Shown here piece after piece: positions 55,001 to 63,983 of a stretch of 64,000 bases of DNA. Positions within the stretch are counted from its first letter, which is position 1. Each line of letters opens with the position of its first letter. The stretch covers positions 20,780,742 to 20,844,741 of the forward strand of contig NC_040017.1 of the NCBI RefSeq assembly GCF_000972845.2, in the 5' to 3' direction. The notes below the pieces were generated by a model. That model was not told the DNA's origin. It searched no databases and was given only the letters and a program-made list of their open reading frames with translations. Position numbers and translations under genes: made by a program. The stretch is from Larimichthys crocea (taxonomy: Eukaryota > Chordata > Actinopteri > Sciaenidae).

Positions 55001-58000
55001 CTTTTTTATAAAGTCTGACACCCACTGTGGCACACACTCATGGCGGGAATTGTTAAACTGTGCGACATGTCAGCATTCGTCTTTACATTTTTAGTTTCAG
55101 CCTGTGTTCTTATTTTCCCCTTCGTTTCCTCTAAGTGGGGGGAAAAAGACGATGAATCCGGTATGTAGCTGCGCGCGTCCTAAAACAGGATCTCTTCAGT
55201 GTTTTTACATCAGCATAAACACTGTGCGTGTGAGACTTGTCAAAGTGATGCTTATCCTCTCCGTGCTGCAGGGAGGAGAGTGCTCTGGCAAAGTAACAGA
55301 TCAGGCAACAAACACCTCCGCAGCCACTTTGCGTGTCTATACATCTCGTGTGGCTCTGCTGCAGAGAGAATTCTGTGCTTTGCGGGGCGCACAGTGAGTC
55401 GAAGAAATTCCCCAAGTATAATTATGTCTGGGCGCATCACCCGGTATGTCTGATCCGCACACATCTTGTGTTAGTTCATGTGATTAAAACCTTCCAGTGC
55501 ATGGGATTAAAATGGCTACACAAGGACGAGCTTTGCTATATGCATAAGCTGGGCCCTATGGGAGGGAAAGCTGTGTGTGTATGTGTATGCATGTGTGTGT
55601 GTGTGTGTGTGTGTGTCTTTGCACATGTAAAAGAAGTGAAAGTGGAAGGGTTAGGGTGTGCTTCACCTACTAATCCAATGCACGTTGTCTTTGATGTGTG
55701 AGTCGGGGTGTGTAAGGGTGTGATGGGGGAAAATCGATTAGGCTGCCTGAGAGTTGACACGCCTCTCTCTCTCACACACACTCACACTCACACACACACA
55801 TCCAATACACATGTACAACACACAGACATGATCTAAAGCGGCCTGTATCTCCCTCCCTCTGTGGTATAGCAAAGCCCACTCCACCAAACTGTATGTAATT
55901 TTAATAAGGAATGTGCGAGATTAAACATTGCTACCATTGCTAATTGACACCAGAAACACGAGTTGATTAAATTTATCATTAATGATTTTATTTCTATACT
56001 ATGGTTGCACCAGATGTCATCCTTTTATAAGTGGTCTGCTTTCGGATCTGTCCGTCAATTTCTACCCATTTAACTTGGCACAACAAATTGGTTTGAGATG
56101 ACACTATCCGGGGGGAAAGGACAGTTACAATGACGTTAATTAGTGAGAATCTAGCAATTATAAAATAATCATTAATTATAATTTTATCATTATAAAATAC
56201 TTGTTCAGTGAGCTAAGGTAACATTATCTTTCCTGATCTTTTAGCTACACTTTGTTGTTCAAGTCTTTAAGTGAATCCAGGCGGCATCAGATGCCATAAC
56301 AGGATATACTGGGCTAACAGACTAACTTGTGAATCCTGGATTTTGTGTGTTTACAGGGAGTTTGATTGGACTTAGATTAGTTGACAGTTAATCAATGTTG
56401 AAATTAGTCATCAGGAGCATCCCTAATTTCACCTGAATGGAAAAAAAAAAGATTTATTTTGTTGTGATAGCTGTATCCAAATCTCGTGAGTAATAGTTTC
56501 CCTCTATTAACAAGCTTCCTTTTGCCTTGGTAGTTTACTATTAAAGTATTGATTATCCACTATATGCACAGAACAAGCTCCTTTTAATAGTGCATGGATT
56601 TGTTCATCACTTTTGATAGTGTAATGGATTAATATTTAACATGGGGTTATCTTACATTAATTAGGAATGAGTCAGTGCTGCAAAAAGGGATACTTGTAAT
56701 TGCATTGTACCTAAGCTTTGAGCTGCTTGAGCATTAGGAGAATGAGTAGTGGTCTATTAGTCCTTGAGGCCCATCTGGAAGCTTTAGAAAGGTCTTGGTC
56801 TGTCTTATTTCCTTTTCTATAACGAAGAAAAGTATTCTTAAAAGCTAAAAAGCGCATTGAAAAGAGCAATAATAAGTGATCAGTCGACCATTTCTATCTG
56901 CCTCTGCCCTAGCTCTCACTCGGAATAGAGCAATATGAAGATGGGGATGTAAAGATACGGCGTTGCATAACGCAAAGACGCATAGCACTGCCATTAGAGT
57001 GAGAGCACATTTACAGAGAACAATAGATTATGGATGGCGGGTCTGTGATCACAGGGGGAGTCGAGCACACCAGACTTAAAGCCAGAGAGCGCAACCACGG
57101 CTGAAGGGCAGCAGACTTATTGTCGGGAACATAATTATATGAGAGCCGTGGATGTTGCTAAGCAAAGACAGTTGTGAAACAGAGGCGTGCTGCTTGAGTT
57201 CATTGTGTGTTGTTCATGGTCATTTGTGAAACAAATAGACGGACACATACATCTATGCTTTTACACACACACACACACACTTATAAATAAAGTCTTGGCT
57301 AGACATGTCTCCAGGTAGCCTATATGGCAAACACCCACATCCTGTTCCAAGCTGCTTTAAAAGCTGGCCAATTAGAGGGTTTAATTGCATGTCCTGTCTC
57401 AGTAGGCCTACAGAGACTGTACAGTAATGAGTAGAGGTTCTGACCCGAGCCCCCTCACACTAACAGCAGGATCCTTCTCAGCCTGAACCCGAGAGGGGAG
57501 GTTTACGTAAGACTGCCGGTCTGCCCGAGCTTGTGTTTTCAGGCACCTCCGTGTCTCCGAAGTACTTATCATTTGTGAACTCTCCCACCGCTCTGGCTCT
57601 GGTGAATCCCCAGCACCAGACCCTGGGTTAATTGGAAGGGCTTGAATTCTCTGTAAACAACATGATCCAATCGTCTGGGTCACATTCCAGGACAGGAAAG
57701 ATGTGCAGACCCTCCACCTCGGCCACAGGGTCTTCTGCCTGGTGTCCAGTATTAAAAGGCTGCAGAGAGGAATGGATTTAGAAACAAGAGAGCTAGAAAG
57801 AAAGCTGGTGGAGAGGATTAGACAATAATAGATTAGTAGTTATTGTTACACACTGGATTTTGATTGACTAGAGGGTGTTTCCTTCACACTAATTAGTTTT
57901 CTCCAGTTCCCTTTATTATTATTTTTACCTCTAACAATGAATTGATTGGTGTTTTTCTCTAGTTATCTGGGAGATGGAAGATTTCACCTGGAGTCAATCA

Positions 58001-61000
58001 TGATTGCAAACCCAGATATCCCTGCCTACAGGTATTGTACATTGTCACTACTACATCATCTACAAAATGTTCATTGTAGTAAATTTGCATTACAGCTCTA
58101 ATGTTTTTACACAATTTGAGAGTAACATGTAAATGGAATATTTTCACAAATACATACTTAAAACATACTTGGTGCTCAGAAAAAATGATTTATGCACAGA
58201 AAAGTTATTTTCTAACGTTATTATTCAAATCCAAGACCCCCATGCAGTCGTAATCACTCCCCTTAATGCGGTGCCATGATAACGTTTTGTGAGGATAAAG
58301 TTCTATTTTGATGAGGTCTTGTTTGTATGCAAAATGAAATTGTGTTGTTATAGCCGCGCACTGCCGCACAGATCACAGGTCTGTCTCATAAACAAGATTC
58401 TAATCTCAAGTGAAGCCCTTGTACCGGAGAGAAGGAGATTAGATGCTCAGAAATACCTCCATTTTTCCCTAAGATACACTAACTCCTGTCATACTTGACG
58501 AGTTTTCATGATTGGATTTTTTCATCTTTTCTTGCATTTCTGACACCTGAACAATAGGTAGTAATGTGTATAATACGGTTGGTGTATTTATATTTCTGCA
58601 CACATTTTATTCATATCTGTGTGTATTTCTTTCTTTTTTTCCTCACTGTGTTTGTTCATAGATATGACCCCTACAGTAAGGTGTTCACCAGGGAGTACTA
58701 TGACCACGAGGCCATGCGTGCCTTAAGGCTCCAGGCTATTGACAAGGCTCGATCGGCCCAGAGGTGGGGCCTGATCTTGGGCACGTTGGGCAGGCAGGGC
58801 AGTCCCAAAGTCCTGGAGGTAAGAGTCTGTATCCTCATTTCTCTACATGTCCCGAGGCCAATTGTGCAATGGCTTGTAATATTTATCAGCGTGAGTCTTT
58901 TTGACAAGTGGTTTAGTGACATGCAGTACTGATGTAGGACACTGAGAGCTTGTTATTTCACATTCAGGATGATGCAGCCCAACTGCTATAGAAAGCTGTA
59001 TCTTTGTTGGCTGTATTTACTGTATGTTATAACCAGGAGTGTACATTTTAAGTTATTTTGTCGACTTGGCAACGCAAACAAGGATTAATAAGAATAATTA
59101 TTGAAAAGCTTACTAATTTTTCTTTTCCTCAATGAGTTGTTGTTTTTTGTTTTGTTTTTCGTATCAATTGGCAGTGGCTTTTTCCGCAACACAATACCAG
59201 TAAATTAAATTATTGCCACTCATGCTGTTCATTCAGCAAATTGCCAGACACAATTCAAAAGATTAAAAACAAAATAATCCCTGGGAAGCTTAGTCATGAA
59301 TGCTGTGTGTGTTCACACTCATGCTGCTCCATTAGGTGCAGACACTTTAGTGAGAAACTTTGCAAGTCTTTTCAAGCTCAAGCTATTATGCATTAGCATG
59401 CACACAAATCCGTCTGGGGGTACTAATCGATTGACCGACAAGCCCTCTCTGGTCACTTCTAACCCACAGCTGCTCCTCCTGCTGCTTTCCCTTCCAATGC
59501 CCCTTCCATATTGTTTAATTCATTTTCTTCTCCTTTATATCTTTTATATTCCAGCTTTCTTCACTTTATTATGTCTATAATTTCTATACATTGCAGCATG
59601 ATAGGATGTGTGGACCCACATTTGATTGCTAAGGTGTGGTCAGTCAGTATATGTTTGTGTCCGTTTGTAAATATCCAGACCTGAAAAGATGGAGTTGGCA
59701 TTGATGCAAAAATGTCAACCATAGTGAAAAGTTTCATTTTAGGGGTGGCAGGAGAGGATGGATTTGAATAAAAAGATCCACCAGCTCTCCCATAGCGATC
59801 TGTCAAGATTAAGAAAGTACATGTCAGATAACCTCTCAAGTAAGGATACAGAACTATCTCTGATAAGTGCTCAGGACAGTGGATATCAGCAGCACTCATA
59901 CCTTTATCTCACCAAAGGAACATTTATGGGATTTTATTTCACTTGGTCTGGCCTTCTGCATCCCTGAATAACACCTTAGTCCAAGTACAAATGCCCACAA
60001 CTTCAAAGGCAGAATCAGCAAGGGAGCAGAGTTCCTTGAACTGGCTAAACAGTTTCATTTATTGATATGTTATATGAAGCCTGGTGTCTGGGCTTCTACC
60101 CCAGGGGCCCGATCCAGCTCCATCTGAGGAGCTAAAGTGGGCAAGCTCTGTGTGGGTGCTCTAGCCTCTAGGGTGCATTGTGAAATGTAAGGCAAAGGTG
60201 TGCTGAACGCTTTTTTTTTTTTTTACAAAAACATAGTTGGATTCACCTCCACACACAGCATCCAACTCTGGAGCCAAACTCCTGGATTTGCTCTTTGATA
60301 TGAGTGCTTTTTCCAGAGTCCAAAGGTGAAAGATACCAGATGGCTATGGGGACATGTGTATATATATAATTCCCATGCTGAGCACAGCTGGGTTGTAGAA
60401 AAAGAAAGTCACATCTATTTGACTGTGTGTCATGGAGGCTCAGCCAGCATCTGAACCTCGGTTTCAGAAAGTGCATTCCCTCCTTGTTTGTCAAAGAATG
60501 CACCAGTCCTTTCACTTTCCAAGAACGGTCATAGCAGTTTTCCCTGAAGGTCACGTGTGTTTATGTTGTGCCCCTCAGGTTGATGTGTCTGGTACTTCAA
60601 GAATCCAGTGAGAGATATGTCTGTGTCTTAAGCAACAAGTCTCTGTGGCTAGCTTTTGCTTTGTTACCAATTCTGTGGTCCTTGAATGCAGAGACGCCAG
60701 TTTGGTGACCATAGGATTGCATCTTTGCTGACAATGTAGTTCTGTTGGCTTTATCAGGCCGTGACCTACAGTACTCATTTTTACCGGTGAGTCTGAATTG
60801 ATTGCAAGCATCAGCATTCTTTGGGTATGAAACCACTGGATCCCCCCTCAGGATTGGGAATGAATTGCTCCTCCAAGTGAAGGAGTTCAAGTATCACAAC
60901 GGTTTTGTTTATTAGTGATTGTAAGATGTAGAATGAGCTTGACAGGTGGATTGGTTCATTGTCAGCAGTAATGCTGGAAATGTGCCGGAAATTCATGAAC

Positions 61001-61493
61001 AGTACTCGGTCTGAATGCCAGGAGGAGCTGGAGGACTTGCCCGAGGAGAAGAGTCTGTCTGCTACCTCACTTAACTTGCTGTCACCACCCTGTAGACTTG
61101 AGTATAGAGCTGAAAAAAAGATGGATGGATGGATATGAGGCTTCAGAGGCTGAGAACTGGATAAAATAGTCCTCCTGCTGAGAATGTTAACAGTAGAGGA
61201 AAAACTTTTGGACGACCTTAGATTGGAATGCTTACAGGATTGTGCCTTTGTGGGTGGAAGTAATGGGCTATGGGATTTCTAACTTATCATCTGATATAGT
61301 GGAGTTTCACAACCCTAAAGAGGATTGTGTTTGATGTCTGCATTGCAAACCTTTCCATTGGTCGTTTTTATTTTACTTCTTTCTCTCCCTAGCACCTGGA
61401 GTCGAGACTTCAAACACTGGGCAAGCCTTTCACTCGAGTGCTCCTGTCTGAGATTTTCCCCAGCAAGCTGGATCTGATGTCAGACGTTGATGC
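15221..61493 (+). CDS. dph1: DPH1, diphthamide synthase subunit (spliced, 9 exons seen, 3' end beyond window)
   Basis: The nine exons listed separately join in frame to about 330 residues that I recognise as DPH1. Known role: DPH1 pairs with DPH2 in the cytosol and, as a radical enzyme with a [4Fe-4S] cluster, moves the 3-amino-3-carboxypropyl group of S-adenosylmethionine onto a histidine of elongation factor eEF2, the first step of diphthamide synthesis. Seen: [12 protein letters not shown] (residues 99-110) and GEILGCTSP (204-212) carry the first two cluster cysteines. [11 protein letters not shown] (223-233), YDPYSKV (246-252) and [10 protein letters not shown] (around 284-293) are further family blocks. 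The third cysteine block (ACPRLSIDWG type) is not in the window. All introns have GT-AG ends and phases fit at every junction. The start at 15221 has A at -3 and G at +4. Vertebrate DPH1 is about 440 residues, so roughly a quarter is missing by truncation of the window, not by mutation. Introns: 2966, 10742, 18753, 3786, 2427, 3403, 630, 2574 and over 2500 bp. Confidence 0.96.
15273..18238 (+). other. DPH1 intron 1, with a LINE 3'-end fragment
   Basis: A 2966-base GT-AG intron, phase 1. Apart from the repeat fragment at 16856-16930 I see nothing coding. The 129-codon frame at 15408-15797 and the 110-codon minus frame near 17784-18116 have no recognisable features. Confidence 0.8.
16856..16930 (+). 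mobile_element. LINE 3'-end-like fragment
   Basis: Reads AGCTGGGATAGGCTCCAAGC, then CCCACCGTGACCCTGATGAG, then GTTACAGAAAATCATTGGAT and a GGATGGAT end. This is the 3' tail form (GGGATAGGCTCCAGCC ... GCGACCCT ... TGGATGGA) found in great numbers in fish genomes and usually assigned to L2/CR1-like LINEs. The clade is from memory and not certain. A second copy lies in the opposite orientation at 27368-27456. Confidence 0.7.
18239..18388 (+). CDS. dph1: DPH1 exon 2
   Basis: Acceptor TTCTTCTTCAG|TG and donor GAGAG|GTGAGA. Encodes residues 18-67 plus one base, including [11 protein letters not shown] and [15 protein letters not shown], the conserved N-terminal signature of eukaryotic DPH1. Phase 1 at both ends. 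Confidence 0.96.
20653..20680. repeat. (CA)14 microsatellite
   Basis: An uninterrupted CA tract of about 28 bases in intron 2. Confidence 0.97.
21041..21514. repeat. Left copy of a ~470-bp duplication flanking the gap
   Basis: Begins ATGATAACGATGTGGCTCTT and ends ACAGTACGTGTT at the gap. The same sequence recurs after the gap with few substitutions and small indels. It includes the teleost repeat ATTTTATTTGTATAGCCCAA. Confidence 0.95.
21306..21397. repeat. Teleost interspersed repeat fragment (copy 1)
   Basis: AATCAAATCAGATTTTATTT followed by GTATAGCCCAAAGTCACAAA and CTCGGAGGGATTTACAATCT. This short motif set is very common in teleost genomes; I cannot assign it to a named family with confidence. 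It is repeated in the duplicate at 21791-21882. Confidence 0.7.
21515..21524. other. Assembly gap of 10 N
   Basis: Ten undetermined bases. They sit exactly between two near-identical copies, the usual appearance of a false tandem duplication or a collapsed or unresolved repeat in a draft assembly. The true size is unknown. Confidence 0.99.
21526..21997. repeat. Right copy of the gap-flanking duplication
   Basis: Matches 21041-21514 over almost its full length. Differences include an ATTTTAA segment present only on the left, near 21277-21285, and an additional CAAAT unit on the right near 21795. The match ends at ACAGTACGTGTT, after which the sequence becomes unique. Confidence 0.95.
21791..21882. 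repeat. Teleost interspersed repeat fragment (copy 2)
   Basis: Second copy of the element at 21306-21397, carried by the gap-flanking duplication. It differs by one extra CAAAT unit and a few substitutions. Confidence 0.7.
24066..24247 (-). mobile_element. tRNA-derived SINE, minus strand
   Basis: On the minus strand it opens with TAGCTCAGTTGGTAGAGCAG, a clear tRNA A box (RNA polymerase III promoter). A worn B box (around CCAGGGTTGG) follows, then the body TTTGCTGCATGTCATTCCCC with TCTCTCTTTCCCCACATTCC, and the tail TATCCAATAAAAAGCTTGAA. This head-body-tail order is that of a SINE family abundant in spiny-rayed fish. It is a genomic copy, not a functional tRNA gene. Confidence 0.88.
26353..26542 (+). 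mobile_element. tRNA-derived SINE, plus strand
   Basis: The head CTGTAGCGTAGTGGGTTAAG is A-box-like and GGTTAGAATCCC (26429-26440) is a good B box (consensus GGTTCGAATCC). The body TACTGCGTGTCACTCCCTCT is related to the SINE at 24066-24247, and the tail is CCAATAAAGGCATAAAAGGC followed by a short (TA)n. The head differs from the minus-strand SINE, so they may be two subfamilies with a shared body. Confidence 0.88.
27368..27456 (-). mobile_element. LINE 3'-end-like fragment, minus strand
   Basis: CATCCACCCATCCTTTATCT, then ACCGTTTGTCCTCATCGGGG and TCACAGTGTGGCTGGGGTCC. The reverse complement is the same tail type as the fragment at 16856-16930 (ATGGATGG end, GACCC(T/C)GATGAGG core, GGGAT(A)GG(C/A) start). 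Confidence 0.7.
29131..29194 (+). CDS. dph1: DPH1 exon 3
   Basis: A 64-base exon with acceptor CACTCCAG|TG and donor GAGAG|GTAAGC. Encodes [20 protein letters not shown] and the following Glu, the first beta strand and helix of the family fold. Its first two bases complete the Val codon begun in exon 2, and its last two begin an Arg codon. It is isolated between introns of 10.7 and 18.8 kb. Confidence 0.95.
29660..30562. mobile_element. Foldback / MITE-like DNA element with long terminal inverted repeats
   Basis: The left end (29661-29790) reads ACCACATCTAAAGTGCGTTA, TGGGGGCATTCATAGTG and ATGCTTTATGACTATACTCA. The right end, reverse-complemented (30562 down to about 30435), reads ACCACATCTGCGGTGTGTTA, TGGGAGCATTCATAATG and CTTCATGACTAGACTCATAA. 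The match continues inward for roughly 130 bases with small indels. The unique-looking interior is AT-rich and has no transposase frame. The structure suggests a non-autonomous DNA transposon; the superfamily and target-site duplication could not be settled. Confidence 0.78.
35865..36335. repeat. Dispersed repeat with three ~146-bp internal units
   Basis: The phrase GAATCCTAATGACTTTGG (36134) recurs as GAATCCTAATGATTTTGG (36282), and as a worn form GATGAATCCTACCTCTTTG (35989). Each is followed by a CCTCTGAC-like block and a TAGCACCAC/TAGCATCAC block. The wording matches a repeat seen very widely in teleost genomes, but I cannot name the family. The 66-codon frame over it is not a gene. Confidence 0.7.
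37340..37545. repeat. Intronic segment related to 41125-41325 (copy A)
   Basis: Shares with copy B, in the same order, a GCCAAATTT block after CAGCACCC, then GTTATATTTG, TTATAGGTATTGGATTTG, and AACCTAGCAGCAAACAGCTT followed by ATCTGTCTT. Divergence is about 30% by eye. Either an old local duplication or two copies of an unrecognised repeat. Confidence 0.55.
41125..41325. repeat. Intronic segment related to 37340-37545 (copy B)
   Basis: Matching blocks are CAGTGCCCCTTGCCAAATTT, GTTACATTTG, TTATAGATATCAGATTTG, and AACCTGGCAGCAAATGGCTC then ATCTGTCTT. Same strand as copy A and about 3.8 kb away. Confidence 0.55.
46245..46310. repeat. Tandem duplication of an AGCAGGATATAGTG + poly-T unit
   Basis: AGCAGGATATAGTG followed by about 20 T is present twice in a row (46245-46278 and 46279-46310). 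The poly-T lengths are likely to be variable or poorly sequenced. Confidence 0.9.
47948..48069 (+). CDS. dph1: DPH1 exon 4 (first cluster cysteine)
   Basis: Acceptor TATATGACAG|G and donor CTCA|GTGAGT. Encodes [19 protein letters not shown] and on through [20 protein letters not shown]. The Cys-Cys pair (residues 106-107) contains the first [4Fe-4S] ligand of the DPH1/DPH2 family. Reading through the donor would give Ser then Val, whereas splicing to exon 5 gives Leu-Ile-Pro-Ile-Asp as in other DPH1 proteins, which fixes the donor at 48070. Confidence 0.96.
48070..51855 (+). other. DPH1 intron 4
   Basis: A 3786-base phase-1 intron. It holds a (CT)n at 51212-51235, short (CA)/(TG) runs near 50943-50970 and 51690-51715, and an AT-rich block with homeobox-type core sites near 51380-51640. 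No coding sequence is recognised. Confidence 0.8.
51212..51235. repeat. (CT)12 microsatellite
   Basis: An uninterrupted CT tract in intron 4, about 620 bases before exon 5. Confidence 0.96.
51856..52010 (+). CDS. dph1: DPH1 exon 5
   Basis: Acceptor CTCTCTGCAG|TC and donor CTGCAG|GTGATT. Encodes [20 protein letters not shown], then the helix and strand ending [10 protein letters not shown] (residues 130-181). Ends in phase 0. A TG microsatellite begins about 29 bases after the donor. Confidence 0.96.
52011..54437 (+). other. DPH1 intron 5
   Basis: A 2427-base phase-0 intron with the (TG)n near its donor, and poly-T and poly-C runs (52441-52461, 53251-53260, 53480-53490). Nothing coding is recognised. 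Confidence 0.8.
52039..52079 (+). repeat. (TG)20 microsatellite next to the exon 5 donor
   Basis: An uninterrupted TG tract of about 41 bases that starts 29 bases downstream of the exon 5 5' splice site. In the pre-mRNA it would be a (UG)20 tract. Confidence 0.97.
54438..54559 (+). CDS. dph1: DPH1 exon 6 (second cluster cysteine)
   Basis: Acceptor CATGCTGCAG|GCT and donor ATCAT|GTAAGA. Encodes residues 182-221 plus two bases, with [20 protein letters not shown]. The LGC cysteine (residue 209) is the expected second cluster ligand. A further cysteine at 198 is also common in the family. Confidence 0.96.
54560..57962 (+). other. DPH1 intron 6
   Basis: A 3403-base phase-2 intron. Microsatellites: (TG)n with interruptions at 55572-55617, (CA)n runs at 55773-55800 and (AC)n at 57263-57280. 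The 122-codon frame across 55333-55701 is partly translated TG repeat and is not supported as a gene. Confidence 0.8.
55572..55617. repeat. Interrupted (TG)n microsatellite
   Basis: TG units broken by TATGTGTATGCA interruptions, in intron 6. Confidence 0.95.
57963..58031 (+). CDS. dph1: DPH1 exon 7
   Basis: Acceptor TTTTTCTCTAG|T and donor CTACAG|GTATTG. Encodes [19 protein letters not shown] and IPAYR, one of the best conserved DPH1 blocks (residues 222-245). It is a short 69-base exon and the following intron is only 630 bases. Confidence 0.96.
58032..58661 (+). other. DPH1 intron 7
   Basis: The shortest intron (630 bases, phase 2), ending in a pyrimidine tract TTTCTTTCTTTTTTTCCTCA ahead of the acceptor. 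No other element is seen. Confidence 0.85.
58662..58818 (+). CDS. dph1: DPH1 exon 8
   Basis: Acceptor TTTGTTCATAG|A and donor CTGGAG|GTAAGA. Encodes [18 protein letters not shown], then [14 protein letters not shown] (residues 245-297), the start of the third repeat-like domain of the DPH1/DPH2 fold. Ends in phase 0. Confidence 0.96.
58819..61392 (+). other. DPH1 intron 8, with a LINE remnant
   Basis: A 2574-base phase-0 intron. The last kilobase contains a decayed LINE fragment on the coding strand. 58819-60060 holds nothing I can name. Confidence 0.8.
60690..61137 (+). mobile_element. Decayed LINE: reverse-transcriptase fragment and 3' end
   Basis: Starts in CCAGTTTGGTGACCATAGGA, then TTTGCTGACAATGTAGTTCT encodes FADNVVL and continues to LALSGRDLQ. 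This is the reverse-transcriptase catalytic block, normally FADD or YADD, here with the second Asp changed to Asn. Further on, GTGAAGGAGTTCAAGTATCA encodes the VKEFKY block, followed by an in-frame stop. After an apparent internal deletion comes GAGGAGCTGGAGGACTTGCC and the 3' end with (GGAT)n at 61122-61134. Clearly non-functional. The clade is not determined; sequence upstream of 60690 may belong to the same insertion. Confidence 0.82.
61393..61493 (+). CDS. dph1: DPH1 exon 9 (last exon in window)
   Basis: Acceptor TCTCTCCCTAG|CAC and donor GATGC|GTGAGT. Encodes [20 protein letters not shown] and [13 protein letters not shown] (residues 298-330) plus two bases of an Ala codon. The next expected residues (WVQ...ACPRLSIDWG) are not found before the window ends. 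Confidence 0.95.
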
Positions 61494-62694
61494 GTGAGTA
61501 CTAAGATGAACATACAGTACACATGCATTAGGACACATGCCATGGCAGATGAGTTAAAAAGACGGCTCATATTTTCATGGCTTTGTAGAAGCCAGGCCAC
61601 TTTTTTTTTCTGCAGAACATAAAAGTAGATGAACAAACCAAATGCCTTTTTCTGGCGTTACTTGGTTTAACGCTGATCCAACCGCTTGCAAAGTCATTTT
61701 GTTGGATTCCCCCCTGACGACACCTCCAATGTTTTTGAGCCAACGCATACACAGTGGTTGCCATTTTTAGTGCAAAGACTTCTAGAGCTTGTTATACGGT
61801 GTATTTGGTAGTCTTTGCTTGTGCATGTGCAACATTACAGTTGAGATTACTTTCATCATCTTCCACACATAGTTTAAACACTTTCTTAATCACCACTGTG
61901 TCTCTCTGTCATAAAGAATGGAGCCCTGCAGACCTATTATTATCAGCAGCAAGTAGTCACCTCAAAAAGTTGCAACATTGGAAATGTATTCTGTAAGCAT
62001 CATTGCACTCATGACTGGGGAGTCAGCATAATTTGCAAGCGTAGGCTATAACAAGGAGCTGACAAACAGTACTCCAGAGTGTATAGCTTCATAAACAAAA
62101 TTGGCATTCACGTCTTGGTGTGGTTCTATAGTTTTGCCTTTGTTGCAAAAACAAATTGTCCGGCTTAATGAACTTGGATGCTTGGTACAATTTCCTCAGC
62201 TTTGACACGAGGGGCATAGAAATGGGGATTTTATACTTGAATAATCAATTAAAGCACTTACATTTCAATGTGTTCTGTTCGATAAGGTCAGAGAATACAA
62301 AAAAAAACAAGCTAGAAATATGTATTACCCCCTGCTAAGGTAGGCTTTTTTTTTTTTTACCCTGAGGCACCAACCTTGATTTTAATTATCTTTACATGAG
62401 TGTAAAATATGTTGCCTTACTTGAACCCAAGGAAACTTCCACATACTATAAAGGTACCGAAGCGTGACATCATTGACACACATTGGTCTTGCTATTTATA
62501 CGTTATCCTTCCCAGCAACACTCATTCCCATGTTCAGAAAAAATAAACTCTTCAAGTTTATTCAATGAAATATGAAGTGCTCGGGCTTCGAGGTTCAGTT
62601 TATTCCGATTTATCTGACTTCCAACGAGAAGAACAGAGGTGAAGACGGACAAGGGGTTGGTGAGACACTGATGTTCAACAGCTCCAATCACACT

Positions 62695-62748
<54 letters not shown>
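62695..62748. repeat. (CG)n(CA)n microsatellite
   Basis: A short CGCGCG run continues directly into about 22 CA units, giving a 54-base alternating purine-pyrimidine tract of a kind able to adopt Z-DNA. Confidence 0.97.
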
Positions 62749-62750
<2 letters not shown>

Positions 62751-62835
62751 CTGCTCACGCTCCCTCATACTTGCCTCTCACTGTGGAGTAATGAGAGGTG
62801 TGATGTGTGAGGGAGGAGTGGGTGAGAGAAGGACA

Positions 62836-62900
62836 GAAGGTCTGAGAGAGATTGAGAGTGAGTTGGAGAGAGAGAGGGAGAGAGATGGAGAGATGCAGAG
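62836..62900. repeat. Purine-rich GA tract
   Basis: An almost pure A/G stretch on the + strand built from GAGA units with scattered T and C, 90 bases after the CA repeat. Confidence 0.85.
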
Positions 62901-63983
62901 GTAGTTGAGGGGGCTGTTTGGAAAGCGAGCGATCACGGTAAAAGTCTTTTTTTTTTTTCTTTGGCTCTCCTCCTCAGACTGACGTATGAGTGCAACTCCG
63001 AAATTATGTAAGTCAGGCACGATTCACCGAACCAAAACAAACCCTCATTACAGACAAAAAGCCTTTCAACAAGGCAAAAACAAATGTGTTTGAATACAAA
63101 ATCAAGGGGGCGGTTTATGCATGTATATCAGATAGGAATGCACGGTATGTTTTCATAGTTTATTAGGTGCACCTGGCTAACCGCCCTGTGATAAATCACA
63201 TATAGTGAGAGATGTTTTTAATATTTCGTCTGTCTTTATTTCTACAAATGGGGTAAACAAAATATAATATAATATAATATAAATACTTCTCTCAGTTTAA
63301 CTCAATATAATTTAATAACACCACACGCTACAGCCTCCAAAATGACCATGAATTTTAATCAGCACCTCATCAACAGTAACACTCATGTTGTTCTTGTTGT
63401 AGACCGCATCAGTTTTTAGCTTGGAGGAAACATCAGAATGTGATGGTAACAGTAATTTTGTGTTTTTAACGTTTTGTAGTTGGGTTTATTTCACTAAAGA
63501 AATAAACCCAACTCCAAAAACTTACTTTAAGGAATAAAAGCATGTTTTAAAAAAAACTCTTTTCTTCATTTAACAAAAGAAACTTGAAAGCATTATAAAC
63601 ACAAAGCGGCCATCCACGGACTTTGTCCAAAAAAGTATGGCAGTCTAAAAATTGACAAAATTATCAGTTAAATAAGAAACTGACTCATCAAAGGCTCTGA
63701 CTAAGCAGTTGATGCAGACTTGTTTCAGTCCAAGTTCAGTTTCCTCCTCGATTGGAAACAATTAGTTCATCAAAACTGTGCTTTTGTCTGCTGGAGAAAA
63801 CAGTTGCTTTTAATGTCCTTTTAATAAGTCTAATTAAGAGATGAAAGTGATTATTGAAGGTTCATTCAGGAAGATCCGACTTCCCTGACAGCGCTGTTTA
63901 CATCATTAGTCACGTTTATTCAGAGTGGGATTGTACAACATCGAGGATCTCTTCTGCTTCTTTATTTATCAACCGTTTTATTT

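Noticed and set aside
62572..62904. 110-codon + frame rich in TH and RE dipeptides
   Set aside because: It is a translation of the CA repeat and the GA-rich tract, not a protein.
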